Shown: in pieces, positions 7,705 through 14,649 of the stretch
Position numbering within the stretch: position 1 is the first letter of the stretch
How the letters are laid out: each line of letters begins with the position of its first letter
Assembly (NCBI GenBank): GCA_031551265.1
Contig: JAVBNU010000058.1
Location: forward strand, 1-22,417
Source of the DNA: JAVBNU01 sp031551265
GTDB lineage: Bacteria; Cyanobacteriota; Vampirovibrionia; Gastranaerophilales; Gastranaerophilaceae
Reading direction: 5' to 3'
DNA: 22,417 bases
Program-made: the position numbers and the translations under genes
The notes under the pieces: model-generated
What the model was told of the DNA's origin: nothing
Seen by the model: only the letters and a program-made list of their open reading frames with translations
Database searches by the model: none

Positions 7705-7734
7705 ATTGCGAGGCTTCACAGAAGCCGTGGCAAT
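7705..7734. repeat. REP-like palindrome (ATTGC-GGCTTC / GAAGCC-GCAAT)
   Basis: ATTGC (7705-7709) and GGCTTC (7712-7717) pair with GAAGCC (7721-7726) and GCAAT (7730-7734) around a 3-nt loop. It lies between the last prepilin gene and the terminator. GTCATTGCGAGG-type repeats like this are common between genes in many uncultured bacteria. It is a third sequence family, distinct from the GTAGG hairpins and the C-rich/G-rich palindromes. Confidence 0.7.
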
Positions 7735-7809
7735 TCAGTTTTTATTAAGTTGTTATTTTCACTATAAACTAGATTTCAAGTTATTACTCAAATGTTAACA
7801 AAAAATTAA

Positions 7810-9660
7810 TTATTCACACTGGGAGAACCAACGCAGCTCAACAATCCCGTTATGTCCGCTTTGCCCGTTAAATATGCTGGCAACACCCGGGTATCCATAC
7901 CCACCATCACCCCCGGCACCGGCTCTATCTGAACCAAACAAACTGCCGCCACCTTTGCCGCCAAGAGTCAACGTACCTGGTTCGCCCAGTTTTTGAGGAA
8001 CAAATCCAAGTGCCGTCAAGCGTCCCAGCGCCAGCATCGCTCGACCTGCAGGAGTGTCTCCAAGAGCATCAACATTTACAGCAGCTTCCTTATATTTGGT
8101 CTCATTCCCTAATATATTATCACTATTTCTCACCATATGAGCATCAGGATGAGACGGTATACCCAATCCTGCCAGTTTTACAAGTGTATCAATCTCTTCA
8201 TCAAAAGGATGTGTATAATATATTTTCTTATTGGCATCATAATCAATAATACTCAACTGATAACCGACCTGAACAGAGTTTTCACCGAATACTTTGTGGC
8301 TCATTTTACCCCATGCACCATAGCCGCCTTCAGCTTTAGCGAACATATTATTACGGCTGCATGTTGTGTCACAACTGGTACAACCGGCATTCGGATCTGC
8401 CGAAATCAGACATGAAGCACTGCCTTTACCACCTGACGTATTGTATTCAGGATGAGCGTGCGTTTCATACATACTGCTGCCTAAATTTACATCATTAATA
8501 CCCACGCCTTTGCCGCCTTTACCACCTGCACCAACAATTATAGTGTAGGTTTTACCTGCTGTTAAGTATATGGGACTTGCCAGATTGCGCTTATATACAT
8601 CATAAGTAGCGTGAGCACCTTTATTTTCACCCTGTGGAGGACTAAAACTAGCACCGAATAAGTAATGTCCACCCATTCCGCCGGCCCCGCCGATAGAGAA
8701 GTTAGAAATACCTCTTGCAGGCTCATAGTTTTCAACTAATTTTAAACAGTCAGCATCGACTTTTTTATCAGGATGTATCTCAGCACCCATGGTATTGCCT
8801 GATGAGGTTGCACAAGGTTCTGACTTGTGGCCATATCTTCGTTTTGAACAAACACAGGTTCCATAGTTCAGACTGTTGCTTGTATCCATCATTTTATAAT
8901 ACTCGGCATCATTACTGCCCATTTTATCTTTTATTTGAGCTAAGCAATCGTTAATATCGGGATTATCTATATTTGCTTTATATTTTTCGGTTTTGCACGC
9001 TTGAAATCTAACCGGGTCAACCGACATAACACCACCCAACACGCCTAAACCGGCTCCGTAGGTACATACATCAGCATTAGCAGTCACATTATCAGCCCCG
9101 GTAGCAGGCCTACCAAGCATTTCTGCTATCAGTTTTTGACAACACTCGGCTGCAACAGGCACATTAGCAGCATAAACACGATCTGCACAGACATGGCGTG
9201 AACATTGTGATCCGGTCGCAGAACGACATATGCCATGCGTATTTTTATCTATTTCAGTACCATAGTCTTCAACAAGGCATTTCCCTTCTTCGTCAACTTC
9301 AAAACCTTCGCATGCCTGTTTCGTAATAAAATTTTGTCCCAGTAAAAATGCACCTGAACCGCCGCCACCGCCGCCTGTCATTGTAACATATATACTTTTA
9401 ACAGGTGCTTTCCACAAATACTTGCATATTTCCCGCCCTGTAATCTGCTCAGTCCCGCAAACAGTTCTGACCACACCTGACGTGTCGCCTGTAATAACAC
9501 GTGAACCGTCAAATACCACACGGCCTCCGGGTACGCAGCGTTGTTGGGCTTTTTGGCTCGTTATTACAGGAATTGTAATAACTAAAATAACCGATGTTAC
9601 TATAAAAAATAACAATGCCTCAACAAGCGAAAATCCTTTAATTTTAAAGCTATATTTCAT
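7810..9660 (-). CDS. Prepilin-like protein with cysteine-rich insert and glycine-rich domain (616 residues)
   Basis: The N-terminus KGFSLVEALLFFIVTSVIL is a classic type IV prepilin/pseudopilin signal: cleavage and methylation are expected after Gly9, with Glu14 at mature position +5 and a hydrophobic helix to about residue 32. The body is glycine-rich: GGGGGGSG (96-103), GGAGGMGG (324-331), TIIVGAGGKGGKG (373-385) and GGKGGGSLFG (567-576). This suggests a surface or adhesive glycine-rich fold like those seen in phage tail-tip proteins. At 616 residues it is far longer than ordinary pilins. Between the first and second glycine blocks, residues 117-305 hold 14 of the protein's 22 cysteines. 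A CVPG after the helix (Cys42) and a penultimate Cys615 recur in its two neighbours. It is the last of three genes, 10 nt after the second, with a GAGGA box before the ATG. The machine that would assemble it is not in this window. Confidence 0.88.
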   Translation of the reverse strand: MKYSFKIKGFSLVEALLFFIVTSVILVITIPVITSQKAQQRCVPGGRVVFDGSRVITGDTSGVVRTVCGTEQITGREICKYLWKAPVKSIYVTMTGGGGGGSGAFLLGQNFITKQACEGFEVDEEGKCLVEDYGTEIDKNTHGICRSATGSQCSRHVCADRVYAANVPVAAECCQKLIAEMLGRPATGADNVTANADVCTYGAGLGVLGGVMSVDPVRFQACKTEKYKANIDNPDINDCLAQIKDKMGSNDAEYYKMMDTSNSLNYGTCVCSKRRYGHKSEPCATSSGNTMGAEIHPDKKVDADCLKLVENYEPARGISNFSIGGAGGMGGHYLFGASFSPPQGENKGAHATYDVYKRNLASPIYLTAGKTYTIIVGAGGKGGKGVGINDVNLGSSMYETHAHPEYNTSGGKGSASCLISADPNAGCTSCDTTCSRNNMFAKAEGGYGAWGKMSHKVFGENSVQVGYQLSIIDYDANKKIYYTHPFDEEIDTLVKLAGLGIPSHPDAHMVRNSDNILGNETKYKEAAVNVDALGDTPAGRAMLALGRLTALGFVPQKLGEPGTLTLGGKGGGSLFGSDRAGAGGDGGYGYPGVASIFNGQSGHNGIVELRWFSQCE

Positions 9661-9670
9661 TTAATCCTCT

Positions 9671-10417
9671 TTAATCATTTACACAATTTGTCGGCCACTC
9701 AATCAACACAGCCGCAACACCGCCATCGCCGCTTGCAGTCCAGCCATATTCACCGCGGCCGCCTGAACCGAATATCCCACCTCTAAAATCACTATATCGA
9801 GGCTCACCGCCTCTAAGGTGACTGGCTCTGTTTGATTCCCACGTACCATTAACACCACCGGCAGCTGTGCCTACACCTTTAGAAGTTATGCTGTCTATTA
9901 TTACAGGATTACCTGCAATCGTTGGACCTTTCACGGTAGCGCTTGCGTCTTTACCTACTACAACATCGATAGTCCGTGCTTTGGTAGACACGACGTTGAG
10001 GCCTTTTCCGTCATTGTAATATACTGTTGAACTGGCATTACCGGCAGGTGAGCCATACTGGCCGTATCCTCCGTCAGCTCCCGGGCCGCCATGGCCTATC
10101 GCTGTTATCCATATCCGCTCCATGCCCGGCTGAATATAAAAAGTATTGCTTTGATATAGTATTTTATCAGTATCAGGATTTTGACATGCCCTGCCGGATG
10201 AGGGGACAATAGAGCCATTGCGCATGCATAGAACTCCACTAGATGATGACGTTACGAGAAGAGAATTCCCCTGTACACATACACTGCCTGAGGTTCGTTG
10301 AGAACGCCCTGCAAGAATAGGTGCAAGCATTAGAATTACCGTGCTTACTATAATCATCGCCATCAAGGCTTCAACCATTGAATATGCTTTTTTATTTTTA
10401 CTATTTTTTTGTTTCAT
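9671..10417 (-). CDS. Prepilin-like protein with glycine-rich domain (248 residues)
   Basis: The signal reads KKAYSMVEALMAMIIVSTVILML, with Glu16 at mature +5 if cleavage follows Ala11. Ala at -1 in place of the usual Gly is unusual, although some prepilin peptidases accept it. After the helix comes SVCVQGNSL, then a glycine-rich body (GHGGPGADGGYGQYG, about 108-122; GGIFGSGGRGEYGW near the end) and a C-terminal NCVND. It has the architecture of its two neighbours without the large cysteine-rich insert, so it may be a minor subunit of the same filament or secretion pseudopilus. It starts 13 nt after the 355-residue gene and ends 10 nt before the 616-residue gene. Only a weak AAGA-type ribosome binding site is visible. 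Confidence 0.85.
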   Translation of the reverse strand: MKQKNSKNKKAYSMVEALMAMIIVSTVILMLAPILAGRSQRTSGSVCVQGNSLLVTSSSSGVLCMRNGSIVPSSGRACQNPDTDKILYQSNTFYIQPGMERIWITAIGHGGPGADGGYGQYGSPAGNASSTVYYNDGKGLNVVSTKARTIDVVVGKDASATVKGPTIAGNPVIIDSITSKGVGTAAGGVNGTWESNRASHLRGGEPRYSDFRGGIFGSGGRGEYGWTASGDGGVAAVLIEWPTNCVND

Positions 10418-10430
10418 TATTCTTACTCAA

Positions 10431-11498
10431 TTAAATCGCGTTCGTTGTTTTTTCAATTTGACATTTTGAATCAAATTCTAAAATCATAATGCCACCTAAG
10501 CCATCCTCACCACTGCGACGGAAGCCTCTGAGCGCACCGCGCTTGATATTGGTATGTCGTTCCTGAGCTTCAAGCCCGCCTGCGCCGCCTGAGCCAAAAC
10601 TGCCATAACCCAGTACACTGCCGCCACCCAGCCCCGGATAACCGGCAAAGCCGCCTTCTCCGCGTTCACCCTGGAATGTGTAACTACTTTTTGGCTGAGC
10701 AGAAGGTTGAGGAGCGGTGACGTATGTTACGTCTATATTCAGCAGGTGAAATGCAAATCTGCTGCGGTAATCAGTACCTTCATAAAGCATGCCGGCAGAA
10801 GTCTGAGCATACCCTTTAGTAGCTGTTACTTGCTTAATCGTTGTTGTCCCCACTCCGTCTGTATTGGTGATTGTAAAAGACACAGGCGTTCCGGTCGAGC
10901 AGTCACCTGCTCTTATAGTTAGTGTGGAATCTTGCCCTGATGCACCTGCGCCGGAACCTTTATTGGCTACCTCTGCATGACCTGCTGCGCCCATGTATAC
11001 GTTGTCAGATCTCCCAAAAAAGGAATCTTGTCCACCACGACCACCCGCACCGATAGAGTAGCAGACACTGTAATATTTCGTATTAGCAGGAGCTGTAGCA
11101 GTGAGAATTTTGACATAAGCATTGTATATATAATTTGCTCCATTACCGGCGCATCCGGCAACGTTTCCGGGACCATTTTGAAGACCCCAGTTACTATCTG
11201 CCTCCTGATAATACGCTGCACGGCCGCCGCCACCACCACCTGCGAGAGTTAATGTAAACTCGTCTATCCCCGGTGGTAAGGCTATCGAGCCTGTCTCAGC
11301 ACCACCGCCGTTAATTCCGGCCGTAGTACTGTTTGTTACAACATGTCTTTCGCCCTGAACACAGCGTATTTTATCCTGAAGCGCCACAATTCTTTTTTGT
11401 TTTATCATTGTCGGCACCATCAAAATTGCGACCACACCTATTATAATCAGTATTAATATACTCTCTGCAAGTGAAAATCCACGTTTCTTAAAATCCAT
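10431..11498 (-). CDS. Prepilin-like protein with glycine-rich domain (355 residues), first gene of operon
   Basis: The N-terminus KKRGFSLAESILILIIIGVVAIL is a prepilin signal: cleavage after Gly7, Glu12 at +5, hydrophobic helix to about residue 28. CVQG (46-49) follows, then glycine-rich stretches (LAGGGGGGRAAYY, GAGGRGGQDSFFG, GGFAGYPGLGGGSVLGYG) and a C-terminal DSKCQIE. The CVxG after the helix and the Cys close to the C-terminus match the other two proteins of the operon, hinting at a shared disulfide-clamped fold. It is the promoter-proximal gene; the ribosome binding site (AAGAG) is weak. The mature role is unknown: surface filament, minor pseudopilins or adhesins displayed by a type IV system are all possible. 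Confidence 0.87.
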   Translation of the reverse strand: MDFKKRGFSLAESILILIIIGVVAILMVPTMIKQKRIVALQDKIRCVQGERHVVTNSTTAGINGGGAETGSIALPPGIDEFTLTLAGGGGGGRAAYYQEADSNWGLQNGPGNVAGCAGNGANYIYNAYVKILTATAPANTKYYSVCYSIGAGGRGGQDSFFGRSDNVYMGAAGHAEVANKGSGAGASGQDSTLTIRAGDCSTGTPVSFTITNTDGVGTTTIKQVTATKGYAQTSAGMLYEGTDYRSRFAFHLLNIDVTYVTAPQPSAQPKSSYTFQGERGEGGFAGYPGLGGGSVLGYGSFGSGGAGGLEAQERHTNIKRGALRGFRRSGEDGLGGIMILEFDSKCQIEKTTNAI

Positions 11499-11530
11499 AC
11501 GTATCTCTTTTAATCTAAGTAACTAAAGAT

Positions 11531-11559
11531 ATTATAGATTTTTTTCCATGATTTGGCAA
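11531..11559 (-). promoter_or_regulatory. Sigma70-type promoter of the prepilin operon
   Basis: On the minus strand TTGCCA (11554-11559) and TATAAT (11531-11536) are exactly 17 bp apart. The likely start near 11524 gives a leader of about 25 nt before the 355-residue gene. It lies 67 bp from the left end of the inverted-repeat element at 11626. Confidence 0.75.
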
Positions 11560-11625
11560 TTAATTAATGAATGGAAGATTTAGATACATTAATGTGACCA
11601 CACCAGCTGCCGTTGCACTAGTTGT

Positions 11626-11658
11626 CATTGCTGTACATGTTAAATAATTCGATACATG
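11626..11658 (+). repeat. Left terminal inverted repeat of the 469-bp element
   Basis: This 33-bp unit starts CATTGCTGTACATG and ends GATACATG. It differs from the inverted right end at five positions and belongs to the same family as 22343-22375. Confidence 0.75.
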
Positions 11659-11676
11659 TTCTTCTTAGTCTGTTCA

Positions 11677-11717
11677 TTTTCTTTCTTTTTTCGTTTTGCA
11701 TAAAAAAAGAAAGAAAA
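11677..11717. repeat. Left subterminal hairpin of the element
   Basis: A 15-bp A/T-rich stem (11677-11691 with 11703-11717, TTTTCTTTCTTTTTT and complement) closes an 11-nt loop. It occupies the place that the GTACTTTCTTTC hairpin occupies at the right end. Confidence 0.75.
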
Positions 11718-11752
11718 CGAACCAAAAGAAAGAAAAAATCGGCAATGTCAAA

Positions 11753-11984
11753 AGAGATTTTAAAGTCTTTTCCCTAAAAATTCAGCCCTCAGGAGCCTGT
11801 AATTTTCAGGGAAAATCCTAATAATCTCTAACCGATACATATCAGGGCTTTGCCCTGACGTCCCGGTGCACCATATCGAAGTGAATTAACAGCACTTATC
11901 GAAATAACTGCAGAGCCGAACCGAGTGACCCTGAATTTGTTTCAGGGGAGCCTGTGAGGCTGTTGATGAGATAATAGTGCTGTT
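11753..11984. ncRNA. Candidate structured RNA in the core of the element
   Basis: Consecutive stems fill this stretch. AGAGATT (11753-11759) with AATCTCT (11823-11829) encloses a long hairpin, TTTTCCCT (11768-11775) with AGGGAAAA (11808-11815), continued by AAAATT/AATTTT and CAG/CTG. TCAGGGC (11842-11848) pairs with GCCCTGA (11852-11858) around TTT. AACAGCACT (11888-11896) with AGTGCTGTT (11976-11984) encloses CCCTGAA/TTCAGGG (11929-11935 with 11941-11947) and AGCCT/AGGCT (11949-11953 with 11957-11961). The transcribed strand is unknown and no promoter was assigned. The alternative is a patchwork of small palindromic repeats with no RNA function. Confidence 0.35.
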
Positions 11985-12017
11985 TATAAACGTAGATTAG
12001 GTGCGAGCCTTTCTTTG

Positions 12018-12049
12018 GTACTTTCTTTCGGCGGCACGAAAGAAAGTAC
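12018..12049. repeat. Right subterminal hairpin of the element
   Basis: GTACTTTCTTTC (12018-12029) and its complement (12038-12049) form a perfect 12-bp stem with an 8-nt GC-rich loop. Confidence 0.8.
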
Positions 12050-12061
12050 ATGGGCAAAAAT

Positions 12062-12094
12062 CATGTAACTAATTACTTGATATGTACAGCAATG
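12062..12094 (-). repeat. Right terminal inverted repeat of the 469-bp element
   Basis: Read on the minus strand this matches the unit at 22343-22375 at 31 of 33 positions. The match continues through the adjoining ATTTTTG (22376-22382). It matches the left end at 28 of 33. Confidence 0.75.
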
Positions 12095-12146
12095 ATAGTG
12101 CTTAATAGAATAAGCGCGACTCAATGCAGAAAATCCAGTAAACTAC

Positions 12147-13244
12147 TTACACCGCGAATCTAAAGTGTACAATATCACCGTCTTGGACGACATAATCTTT
12201 GCCTTCCAGGCGTGTGAGTCCTTTTTCCTTCGCAACAGCGTATGATTTACATTCTAAAAAATCTTTATATGCTGTAACTTCAGCGCGAATAAACCCTTTT
12301 TCAAAATCAGTATGTATAACACCTGCAGCTTGTGGCGCCTTAGCGCCTGCGGGAATAGTCCATGCCCGAACCTCTTTTTCTCCGGCTGTTATGTATGTTC
12401 TCAGGTCAAGCAAATGATAAACCGAGCGTATCATACGTTCAATCCCTGAACTTTCCACACCCAATTCTTTCAAATACTCCTGAGCTTCTTCTTTATTCAG
12501 CTCGGACAACTCTTCTTCAATTTTTGCCGAGATGACAACAACATCAGCGTTATGCGTCGCGGCATATTCTCTAACGCGTTCAACATACTGATTACCGGTA
12601 GCCAAATCCGAATCGGAGACATTCGCCGCGTATACTACAGGCTTTGTGCAGAGCAGGTGCAACCCGCGGATTACAATTTTTTCATCATCTTCAAAATGCT
12701 CAGCCACATTAATAAATTTACCCTCGGATAGCAAATTGCCAAGCTTTTCCAGAACTTTTTGCTCAAGTATAGCTTCTTTTTCCTGCGCTTTTACTTGTTT
12801 CAAAATTCTCGCGCTGCGTTTCTCAATCGTTGCCATATCCGACAGCGCCAGCTCCGTGTTGATTGTTTCAATATCATCGACAGGATCAACTTTTCCTGTC
12901 ACGTGAATTGTATTTTCATCGTCAAAACAGCGTACTACCTGAATAATAGCATCAACTTCTCTGATATTATGTAAAAACTGATTACCCAGTCCTTCACCCT
13001 GACTGGCGCCTTTTACTAAACCTGCTATGTCTACAAATTCTATGGCTGTCGGAATTACAGTTTGTGTCTTTACCAAATCCTGCAATATATACAAACGCTC
13101 GTCAGGAACAACTACAACACCTACATTCGGCTCAATTGTACAAAACGGATAATTTGCGCTTTCGGCATTTTTTGATGATGTCAACGCGTTAAATAATGTT
13201 GATTTTCCTACGTTTGGTAGTCCTACTATTCCTGCTCTTAGCAT
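12147..13244 (-). CDS. ychF: Ribosome-associated ATPase/GTPase YchF (OLA1/Obg-like)
   Basis: YchF is a universally conserved TRAFAC P-loop protein that binds ribosomes and, in studied members, prefers ATP to GTP; it is linked to stress and redox responses. The 365 residues have the P-loop GLPNVGKST (8-16), NYPFCTIEPN (31-40), switch motif DIAGLVKGAS (72-81), the conserved His114 in NTIHV, a helical insertion, and a C-terminal TGS domain ending GDIVHFRFAV. The base-recognition motif is NVSD (208-211) where NxxE is the usual YchF form; Asp for Glu is a mild change. An AAGGAG box 5 nt before the ATG fixes the start. A GTAGG-type hairpin lies just upstream, and the inverted-repeat element begins 52 bp past the stop. 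Confidence 0.96.
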   Translation of the reverse strand: MLRAGIVGLPNVGKSTLFNALTSSKNAESANYPFCTIEPNVGVVVVPDERLYILQDLVKTQTVIPTAIEFVDIAGLVKGASQGEGLGNQFLHNIREVDAIIQVVRCFDDENTIHVTGKVDPVDDIETINTELALSDMATIEKRSARILKQVKAQEKEAILEQKVLEKLGNLLSEGKFINVAEHFEDDEKIVIRGLHLLCTKPVVYAANVSDSDLATGNQYVERVREYAATHNADVVVISAKIEEELSELNKEEAQEYLKELGVESSGIERMIRSVYHLLDLRTYITAGEKEVRAWTIPAGAKAPQAAGVIHTDFEKGFIRAEVTAYKDFLECKSYAVAKEKGLTRLEGKDYVVQDGDIVHFRFAV

Positions 13245-13267
13245 TTTGTCTCCTTAATCATAATTTT

Positions 13268-13291
13268 GGTGGGCTTGGGAACCCACCTTAC
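13268..13291 (-). repeat. GTAAGG-hairpin repeat in the ychF leader
   Basis: GGTGGG (13268-13273) pairs with CCCACC (13282-13287), followed by TTAC. On the minus strand it reads GTAAGG into a hairpin, matching the units before argF and argH. It sits 12 nt upstream of the ychF Shine-Dalgarno sequence and in the same orientation as the gene. Confidence 0.7.
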
Positions 13292-13351
13292 ATATTTTGA
13301 ATCTATCATAAAAATAAGCAAAAAGCGATTAACAATAATCACTTTCAAGCC

Positions 13352-13473
13352 GCCGTCGCGGAACTTAAAATTTTGGATTTCACATAGTACGTAAATATCC
13401 GCGATCTCATAACTATGAGTTCCCGCATACTTACGTTTCATATATACTACATAATCTGGCGCTGCGGGACGGC
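13352..13473. other. Long imperfect nested hairpin in the ychF/TPR divergent intergenic region
   Basis: Paired blocks are nested in order: GCCGTC (13352-13357) with GACGGC (13468-13473), a GATT/AATC and AGT/ACT layer, ACGTAA (13389-13394) with TTACGT (13431-13436), and CTCAT (13406-13410) with ATGAG (13415-13419). Together with the hairpin at 13268 it accounts for most of the roughly 310 nt between the two genes. It could be an RNA, a repeat relic or a small inverted-repeat element. It ends about 40 nt before the plus-strand promoter. Confidence 0.4.
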
Positions 13474-13510
13474 AAAATTTAAGGCAGGTACAAATGCACT
13501 TTGTGTTGTA

Positions 13511-13539
13511 TTTACTTAGGGCGCTCAAATCAGTATAAT
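13511..13539 (+). promoter_or_regulatory. Promoter of the TPR-GGDEF-HD-YidD operon
   Basis: TTTACT (13511-13516) and TATAAT (13534-13539) are 17 bp apart. A second overlapping TATAAT is at 13539-13544. The expected start near 13546 gives a leader of about 20 nt to ATG 13567. This also argues that the longer frame beginning at 13501 is not the real start. Confidence 0.65.
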
Positions 13540-13566
13540 ATAATAGTTAAGATAGTAAGAAGTTCC

Positions 13567-14616
13567 ATGGGCAATAAATTTAAAAGTTTCATCTCTAAAT
13601 TATTTGTGCTTTTTATACTCTTGTGTGTAGCTGCGGTCGGGTATTATTTTCGTGAGTTTTTAATAGGAAGCTTGGGAAAATTTAGCTCTTATTATTATAT
13701 TGCACTTGCTGACAGGTCGTTCAAAAAACAGGACTATCAGGCGTCAATAGAATATTACAAAAAAGCTCTGGAAATAAACCCGAACAACTCAAAAGCAGGC
13801 TGCAATCTCGGGAACATTCTTGTAATGTACGAAAATTATCCAGGAGCCGTTGACAGTTATAAACAAGCACTAAAGCGCAATCGTAACGACATTGTATGCA
13901 GAATGAATTTAGGCATCATTCTCGCTGAAGAACTCGTAAATTATGATGAGGCAATTGCTGAATACACGAAGGTTTTGAACGCGCAAACACCTGTCATTTC
14001 GATTCCATATTTTTATGCAAACAAAAAAACAGCCAGAGAGAATAAAGGCTTAACATATTACAACATGGGACTTGCATACCGCGGGAAATCAATGCTGCAC
14101 GGCGAGAAAACACGCAAAGCAAAAGCAGACTTAATCAAAGCTGTCGAAATGTACAAAAAAGCCCAAAAAATTCTTAAAAAAGACTACAACACACAGTACA
14201 ACCTGGCGTTGACTTATCATTTATTAGGTGATTACAAAGAAGCCAAACGCAGTTACTGCAAGGCCATCAGAATCGCGCCTCTCAATTACGAAGCGCATTA
14301 CAACTTAGCCATTTTGTTACGCAATCAAAAAAATTACCATGCCTCATTAGATGAATTTGAAAAAGCCGGATTATTGCTGGATTTGAGTGGTGATGCAAAT
14401 ATTTCACGTTATGTATACGACGTAATGAACGATGTTTTCCAACGAATTATATTAACTGAAAACAGTTCACAATATCTTATCGAACGCTCCGAGCAAAGCT
14501 TCAACCAAAAGCGCGGAGTCACATATATCAAAGGTAAACTCGTTATCGCTGACGAATTTGATAAAGATATGCTTAAAAATTTCAAAACATGTTCAATTGG
14601 TGATAAAATAAAATAA
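13567..14616 (+). CDS. Membrane-anchored TPR-repeat protein
   Basis: The 349-residue protein starts at ATG 13567; the frame is open from 13501, but the promoter overlaps that extension. A basic N-terminus (NKFKSFISK) precedes one hydrophobic segment (about 11-28), so it is probably anchored in the inner membrane. About six tetratricopeptide repeats follow: 42-75 (ADRSFKKQDYQASIEYYKKA), 76-109, 110-143, 162-205, 207-240 and 241-274. The last 75 residues are unlike TPR and not recognised. TPR arrays bind proteins, so a scaffold role is likely, but the partner is unknown. It heads an operon with a diguanylate cyclase 33 nt downstream, so it might serve envelope signalling. The ribosome binding site is weak. 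Confidence 0.85.
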   Translation: MGNKFKSFISKLFVLFILLCVAAVGYYFREFLIGSLGKFSSYYYIALADRSFKKQDYQASIEYYKKALEINPNNSKAGCNLGNILVMYENYPGAVDSYKQALKRNRNDIVCRMNLGIILAEELVNYDEAIAEYTKVLNAQTPVISIPYFYANKKTARENKGLTYYNMGLAYRGKSMLHGEKTRKAKADLIKAVEMYKKAQKILKKDYNTQYNLALTYHLLGDYKEAKRSYCKAIRIAPLNYEAHYNLAILLRNQKNYHASLDEFEKAGLLLDLSGDANISRYVYDVMNDVFQRIILTENSSQYLIERSEQSFNQKRGVTYIKGKLVIADEFDKDMLKNFKTCSIGDKIK

Positions 14617-14649
14617 ATTTGCATGTTCCCGATGTGAAAGAAAGATTAT

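Larger units (their letters stand above)
11626..12094. mobile_element. 469-bp non-coding element with 33-bp terminal inverted repeats (MITE-like)
   Basis: The left end (11626-11658, starting CATTGCTGTACATG) and the inverted right end (12062-12094) match at 28 of 33 bases. Inside each end lies a T/C-rich hairpin (11677-11717 and 12018-12049), followed by an ACCAAA(A)GAAAG motif, so the two ends are mirror images at two levels. No reading frame of useful length exists inside. A third copy of the end is at 22343-22375, which supports a dispersed family. The element lies between ychF and the prepilin promoter and fills most of an otherwise gene-free 648-nt gap. No clear target-site duplication is visible; GCACTA (11615-11620) and TAGTGC (12096-12101) may be a further outer inverted repeat. 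Non-autonomous mobility is inferred from structure, not shown. Confidence 0.65.

Noticed and set aside
10967..11252. Overlapping 90-codon frames inside the 355-residue prepilin-like gene
   Set aside because: They are alternative frames of glycine-rich coding sequence, where GC-rich repeats leave long open shadows.
11626..12094. tRNA, rRNA fragment or group II intron
   Set aside because: No cloverleaf, conserved rRNA word or intron domain V motif was found; the inverted ends and hairpins fit a MITE-like element better.
13238..13528. 96-codon minus-strand frame upstream of ychF
   Set aside because: It overlaps the ychF start, runs through the hairpin repeat at 13268 and the nested hairpin at 13352-13473, and has no ribosome binding site or recognisable domain; it is a translation of repeats.
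13501..13566. Upstream extension of the TPR protein from the ATG at 13501
   Set aside because: The 22 extra codons overlap a TTTACT-17-TATAAT promoter and do not look like a natural N-terminus; the basic plus hydrophobic anchor begins right after ATG 13567.
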